A DNA stretch of 8,740 bases from an uncultured Verrucomicrobiales bacterium. GTDB lineage: Bacteria > Verrucomicrobiota > Verrucomicrobiia > Limisphaerales > JACDHS01. Below the pieces are notes generated by a model. It was not told where the DNA came from and did no database searches. It saw nothing but the letters and a program-made list of their open reading frames with translations. Where the stretch lies: assembly GCA_937983475.1 (NCBI GenBank), contig CALJZV010000499.1:1-8740 (forward strand), given 5' to 3'. Positions 5,996 to 8,740 of the stretch are shown piece after piece. The translations under genes and the position numbers were made by a program. The stretch's first letter is position 1, and the number at the start of each line of letters is the position of its first letter.

Positions 5996-7192
5996 TCATT
6001 TCGAGGCCGACGGTTGCGCGAAAGCGGCAGCCTGTAGCGAGTAAGTTTTGGACGCGTTACACAACCTGCGAAGTGAAAGCGTGGTTATCAGTCCGCCGGT
6101 CATGAGACTCAATGCTCCCACTGCCACATGGGCCGTGGCGATGTCCGCCGATTTGTTGGTCCAAATCGTCACGGCTCCAAGAAAAACCTGCGTCACTATC
6201 AATGTCATCCAAAGGGTTGTGAGTTTGGACAGCGGATTCTGCCAGCCCAATTCGCGCCGCGTCAACCAGACACACACCAACACAGCCACGAAAATCAATG
6301 CCGCCAGAATGCGATGCGCCATTTGCAGGCCAATCTGAAACGCGGTGATCTCGTAATACGCGGTGGTTTCCACGCGGTTCTGGTTATATTTTGCCACCGC
6401 CTCGGAACTCATGTCCGGCCATAATTCCCCATAAGCCAACGGAAAGTCCGAAATGGCCAGACCCGCATGCTGATGCCGCATGGTCGCGCCCAGAATCAAT
6501 TGCAGAAAAATCAGCCCCGTTGCTGCGAAATAAAACCAGCGCAAGCCGACCCGGTCGGTCACTGCGCCTTGGGGCAATGTTTGCCACCATCGACTGAGGA
6601 ACAGGGCCATCAGACAAATAAACAAGAAAAACAACTGTGCGAGTGTGCCGTGAAATATACCCAGTTCATCCTTGAACATCGTCACCCGAAGCCCTCCTAG
6701 AACTCCCTGAAAAATCACGGCGACCAATGCGATGATGCCCATTCGCCGCATCCACTTGGGCGCGGGTTCGCTTTTGGGCCAAATGAAACTCGCCGGAAAC
6801 GCCACGGCTCCCACCAGCAACAAAAACAAGCCATCCTGCCATTTGGCCCGCGCCAGAGCGCAAACCAATGCACCTGCCACGAGCAATATCAACCCTCCCG
6901 ACTTGAGCCATCGCCTGGATTTCGGGACGTGCGGCCTCGACGCCAAAATCAACACACGCAATACGACCGCGGACCCGACCGCACCAAGGCTGTGCTCATA
7001 GAACACGCCTCCCACCCACTTGGACACGGGAAAAAAGAACATGTTGTATCCATAGGTGTTGGGCCAATCGGGCACCGCCATGCCCACACCGTGACTGGTG
7101 ACCATCCCGCCGACACAAATCAAAAAAAGGGTCGAAACCGCTGTGAGAACGGCAAACCAAAAAAGCCGAGGATTGTATGAAGGGGCGGGCAC
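5996..7192 (-). CDS. ctaA: Haem A synthase (COX15/CtaA family) with an unusual first half
   Basis: A 398-residue, roughly eight-to-ten-helix membrane protein that oxidises the haem O methyl group to the haem A formyl. The family is a tandem of two four-helix halves, each with a His pair. The second half is canonical: H293-R (Q-M-A-H-R) and H355 (T-A-H-V-A-V-G-A) are 62 residues apart. In the first half H181 is present (I-F-H-G-T-L-A-Q). The expected E-x-x-H-R reads E66-H67-S68-L69-G70, so the His and Arg positions are Leu and Gly, with only the shifted H67 nearby. Residues about 90-145 add around 50 residues with two hydrophobic stretches. The N-terminal G-G-M-V-T-S-H-G-V-G-M-A-V-P-D-W-P block is typical. 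The GTG start at 7192 is forced by an in-frame TAG four codons upstream (complement of 7199-7201) with no other start between. Confidence 0.9.
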   Translation of the reverse strand: MPAPSYNPRLFWFAVLTAVSTLFLICVGGMVTSHGVGMAVPDWPNTYGYNMFFFPVSKWVGGVFYEHSLGAVGSAVVLRVLILASRPHVPKSRRWLKSGGLILLVAGALVCALARAKWQDGLFLLLVGAVAFPASFIWPKSEPAPKWMRRMGIIALVAVIFQGVLGGLRVTMFKDELGIFHGTLAQLFFLFICLMALFLSRWWQTLPQGAVTDRVGLRWFYFAATGLIFLQLILGATMRHQHAGLAISDFPLAYGELWPDMSSEAVAKYNQNRVETTAYYEITAFQIGLQMAHRILAALIFVAVLVCVWLTRRELGWQNPLSKLTTLWMTLIVTQVFLGAVTIWTNKSADIATAHVAVGALSLMTGGLITTLSLRRLCNASKTYSLQAAAFAQPSASK

Positions 7193-7207
7193 GAACTTCT
7201 ATGAATC

Positions 7208-7240
7208 AAATCCGCTGCGCCAGGACGGCGCAGCGGATTT
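7208..7240. terminator. Perfect 14-bp-stem hairpin between the copper-protein gene and ctaA
   Basis: The arms 7208-7221 (AAATCCGCTGCGCC) and 7227-7240 (GGCGCAGCGGATTT) are exact reverse complements around a 5-base loop. Read on the minus strand it lies 16 bases after the copper-protein stop codon, as a terminator would. The following bases (GATTCATAG) are not a clear U tract, and on the plus strand only four T follow. It ends 15 bases before the ctaA GTG. It may therefore be a leaky terminator, an mRNA-stabilising hairpin, or both. Confidence 0.6.
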
Positions 7241-7256
7241 TAACCGAAAACTGCAA

Positions 7257-7967
7257 TTATTTGACTTCCAACTCGGCGTCCACCGTGACGTTGGAGTCTT
7301 TGACTTCAATCTCCTTGGTCACCACGCCGGCTTTGCGGTGATTGAATTCCAAGGTGTATTTGCCCGGAGGCACATTCTGAATGGTGAAGGTGCCATCGGT
7401 GCCGGTCACCGAGAAATAGGGATGATCAAACACGCTCACGTAGGCAAACATCCAAGGATGCACGTCGCACTTGAAACGAAGGAGCTCCTCGGGCTTGGTG
7501 AAGGTGAACTCCAAATCGGGTGCCTTGGGCATCTGAGCCTTGTTCGCCTCGTTATTGCCCTGAACCTTGGGCGTCGGATGGACATTGTGAAAAACCGGGT
7601 CGGAATTTCGAACCAAAATTTTCTGGTCGGTCTGCACCGCGCTCACATAGGGAACATATTCGCAATTGACTTGGTCCAGCAAATGCGGTTTGGCTTGAGC
7701 TCCAGTGGATTTGCCTGGAATGCCTTTGATGGAGACAATCACATCCGCCAGCTGTCCTTTGTCACCCACCAGATAAAAACGGGTTTTGGGCACTTCCTTG
7801 TCCTTGACCAGTTTGCCGCAGTTGGGGTCGTTCTTGAGGGCGTCAATCGGCTTTTCGGGCGGCGGCGTGCCCTTCAAGGTGACTTTGCCGGTGATGTCAG
7901 CGGCCATGCCCAGTTGGAGGGAGGCGGCCACTGTCAATGTTGCGAGGATCCAGGTTTTCTTCTTCAT
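7257..7967 (-). CDS. Secreted cupredoxin-like copper protein with carboxypeptidase-regulatory-like C terminus
   Basis: A 236-residue protein with a clear signal peptide (M-K-K-K, hydrophobic core, cleavage likely after M-A at about residue 22). Residues about 105-180 form a cupredoxin-like domain: N-S-D-P-V-F-H127-N-V-H130-P, then F-K-C167-D-V-H170-P-W-M173. This gives the His, Cys, His and Met expected for a mononuclear type 1-like copper site, with C-x2-H-x2-M spacing. C50 and C102 could form a disulfide. The C-terminal part (about 185-236, D-G-T-F-T-I-x-x-V-P-P-G-K-Y) resembles a carboxypeptidase-regulatory-like beta-sandwich. Related proteins are common in planctomycetes and verrucomicrobia and are often labelled plastocyanin-like or methylamine-utilisation-like. 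The position just ahead of the haem A and oxidase genes suggests periplasmic electron carriage or copper handling for the oxidase (inference). No Shine-Dalgarno sequence precedes the ATG. Confidence 0.8.
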   Translation of the reverse strand: MKKKTWILATLTVAASLQLGMAADITGKVTLKGTPPPEKPIDALKNDPNCGKLVKDKEVPKTRFYLVGDKGQLADVIVSIKGIPGKSTGAQAKPHLLDQVNCEYVPYVSAVQTDQKILVRNSDPVFHNVHPTPKVQGNNEANKAQMPKAPDLEFTFTKPEELLRFKCDVHPWMFAYVSVFDHPYFSVTGTDGTFTIQNVPPGKYTLEFNHRKAGVVTKEIEVKDSNVTVDAELEVK

Positions 7968-7985
7968 AAGATATCAGTCAGAATC

Positions 7986-7991
7986 AGTATA
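7986..7991 (-). promoter_or_regulatory. Candidate -10 box for the cupredoxin-like gene
   Basis: TATACT on the minus strand (five of six matches to TATAAT) lies 18 bases before the ATG at 7967. No good -35 hexamer is found 16-18 bases upstream, which would fit an activator-dependent promoter. The implied start is near 7979, giving a very short leader in agreement with the missing Shine-Dalgarno site. Confidence 0.35.
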
Positions 7992-8038
7992 AACTGTTAC
8001 AAGGGGAACTTATCATTCGTTTTTAATTAACTGCAAGT

Positions 8039-8060
8039 CTTTGTGAAACTTTTCACAAAG
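8039..8060. promoter_or_regulatory. CRP/FNR-superfamily-type palindrome upstream of the cupredoxin-like gene
   Basis: Two exact 10-base inverted arms, CTTTGTGAAA (8039-8048) and TTTCACAAAG (8051-8060), are separated by 2 bases. Inside them TGTGA (8042-8046) and TCACA (8053-8057) are spaced by six bases, the exact core of the CRP consensus. The centre is about 70 bases upstream of the start implied by the -10 box at 7986-7991, a usual activator position. It could instead fold as an AU-rich hairpin after ribH, but no U tract follows on the minus strand. Confidence 0.55.
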
Positions 8061-8111
8061 CCTAATTTCCACTGTTTGGACGGCTGATTGATTGAGGTAT
8101 TCAGCAGGGCA

Positions 8112-8594
8112 TTATAGGGGCTTGCGCTCCAATTGACGCATCACCCGAGCCATTTCCAATGCTGTCCGCGCCGCTTCAACGCCGCGATTGTGATCCTGGC
8201 TCAGGCATCGCTCCCGGGCTTGCTGCTCATTTTCCAGAAGCAACACCTCATGAATCACCGGAATCTGATGCAGCACCTGAATCTGGGCCAAAGCCTGACT
8301 GACGGCCTCGCCAATGTGCTGTGCATGGGTGGTGGCCCCGCGCAGGATCACCCCCAAACAAAGGATTGCAGACCAGGCTGGATCTTTCTGGGCTGCCAGT
8401 CTGGCGGCGACAACAGGTATTTCATACGCGCCTGGCACCCGAATCACCTGAACGCGCGCCGCGCCGGAGCGTTGCAACTCGGCCTTGGCCGCGCGCAGCA
8501 TCGCATCGCCGTATCGAGCGTTGCAGCGCGAGGCGACGATGGCAAACTGGCCGCCGGATTGCCTGGACCGGGCTTTTTTAATTTTCTGCAACAT
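8112..8594 (-). CDS. ribH: 6,7-dimethyl-8-ribityllumazine synthase
   Basis: A 160-residue protein that condenses 5-amino-6-ribitylaminouracil with dihydroxybutanone phosphate to give lumazine, the penultimate step of riboflavin synthesis. It forms oligomeric or capsid assemblies in the cytoplasm. Visible blocks: V-P-G-A-Y-E-I-P-V (53-61), L-G-V-I-L-R-G-A-T-T-H (80-90) with catalytic H90, and N-R-G-V-E-A-A-R-T-A-L-E-M (136-148). R129 aligns with the conserved phosphate-binding Arg. Two aromatic substrate-stacking positions differ: R-C24-N instead of R-F/W/Y-N, and P-V-I-H115-E where most have P-V-x-F-G. I prefer the ATG at 8594, since GGAG (complement of 8604-8607) is nine bases upstream. A TTG at 8603 would add three residues but overlaps the previous stop codon. 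The gene abuts the upstream one (5-base gap), so they share a transcript. Confidence 0.93.
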   Translation of the reverse strand: MLQKIKKARSRQSGGQFAIVASRCNARYGDAMLRAAKAELQRSGAARVQVIRVPGAYEIPVVAARLAAQKDPAWSAILCLGVILRGATTHAQHIGEAVSQALAQIQVLHQIPVIHEVLLLENEQQARERCLSQDHNRGVEAARTALEMARVMRQLERKPL

Positions 8595-8599
8595 ACCGG

Positions 8600-8740
8600 T
8601 CAACTCCGGCGGATTTGATCCTTTTTGTCCTCAAGGTCAGCTTGAAGCTTCTTGCGCTCGTGGACCCATTGCTGTTGCAGTTCCTCGGCTTTGGCCCAAT
8701 CGCCGGCGGCCTGCGCGGCGGCGATTTCCGGCTTCATGGC
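8600..8740 (-). CDS. C-terminal tail of an unidentified charged helical protein
   Basis: The minus strand is open from the window edge (8740) to a TGA at 8600-8602, encoding the last 46 residues of a protein. The stretch is strongly helical and charged (A-A-Q-A-A-G-D-W-A-K-A-E-E-L-Q-Q-Q-W, then H-E-R-K-K-L-Q-A-D-L-E-D-K-K-D-Q-I-R-R-S), with heptad-like leucine spacing that suggests a coiled coil. An ATG at 8737 could in principle start a 45-residue peptide, but its upstream region is outside the window and a longer gene is more likely. I cannot identify the family. It ends 5 bases before the preferred ribH start, so it is probably co-transcribed with ribH. Confidence 0.5.
   Translation of the reverse strand, partial: AMKPEIAAAQAAGDWAKAEELQQQWVHERKKLQADLEDKKDQIRRS

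Noticed and set aside
7098..8030. A 310-codon open frame on the plus strand
   Set aside because: It lies opposite the cupredoxin-like gene, which has a signal peptide, copper motif and domain logic. The plus-strand translation shows no recognisable domain and runs antisense across the hairpin and the ctaA start. It is a shadow of the minus-strand codon pattern.
1..8740. CRISPR arrays, tRNA or rRNA genes, insertion sequences, defence genes
   Set aside because: None was seen. There are no regularly spaced repeats, no transposase-like frames and no cloverleaf-like sequence; the window is filled by metabolic and respiratory genes.

Overview
The window looks like a piece of a Gram-negative, aerobic bacterial chromosome, most plausibly from the Verrucomicrobiota. 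That assignment is an inference from the gene set and protein style: a CoxM-like subunit II with a C-A-Q-L-C-G copper site, a DUF420/SCO tail, a planctomycete/verrucomicrobia-type periplasmic copper protein, and weak Shine-Dalgarno sites. No rRNA or marker gene is present to confirm it. Every convincing gene lies on the minus strand, so the window reads biologically from right to left. No tRNA, rRNA, CRISPR array, insertion sequence or phage gene was seen.

Right end (8740 to 8112): the C-terminal tail of an unidentified charged helical protein is followed almost without a gap by ribH (lumazine synthase, riboflavin biosynthesis). A 144-bp intergenic region (7968-8111) holds a perfect TGTGA-N6-TCACA palindrome of the CRP/FNR type and a -10-like box. 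These sit ahead of a secreted cupredoxin-like protein (7257-7967). A perfect 14-bp-stem hairpin (7208-7240) then separates this gene from the oxidase cluster.

Centre and left (7192 to 1): an aa3-type haem-copper oxygen reductase locus, with biogenesis genes at both ends. The order in the direction of transcription is ctaA (haem A synthase), ctaB (haem O synthase), a 93-bp regulatory gap, ctaD (subunit I), ctaE (III), ctaF (IV), a 68-residue two-helix protein, an 84-residue Cys-pair membrane protein, ctaC (II, CuA), a SCO copper chaperone, and the start of a DUF420 membrane protein that runs off the window. Within this run the genes are separated by a few bases or overlap slightly, except for 93 bp before ctaD and 45 bp before sco. 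The gap before ctaD carries a plausible sigma-70 promoter and an FNR/FixK-like palindrome (TTGAC-N4-GTCAA), consistent with oxygen- or redox-linked control.

How it fits together: CtaB and CtaA convert haem B to haem O and then haem A for subunit I. SCO, perhaps helped by the small Cys-pair protein and the upstream cupredoxin-like protein, would supply or handle copper for CuA and CuB. Subunits I to IV form the proton-pumping oxidase.

The locus is a recognisable respiratory cluster rather than an obviously new system, but several key positions are unusual. The K-channel lysine of subunit I is replaced by Ile. The CuA/Mg glutamate of subunit II is Gln. Subunit III carries a periplasmic insertion of about 65 residues. 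CtaA appears to lack the first-half E-x-x-H-R histidine and has an extra ~50-residue membrane segment. RibH has lost both aromatic residues that normally stack on the substrate.
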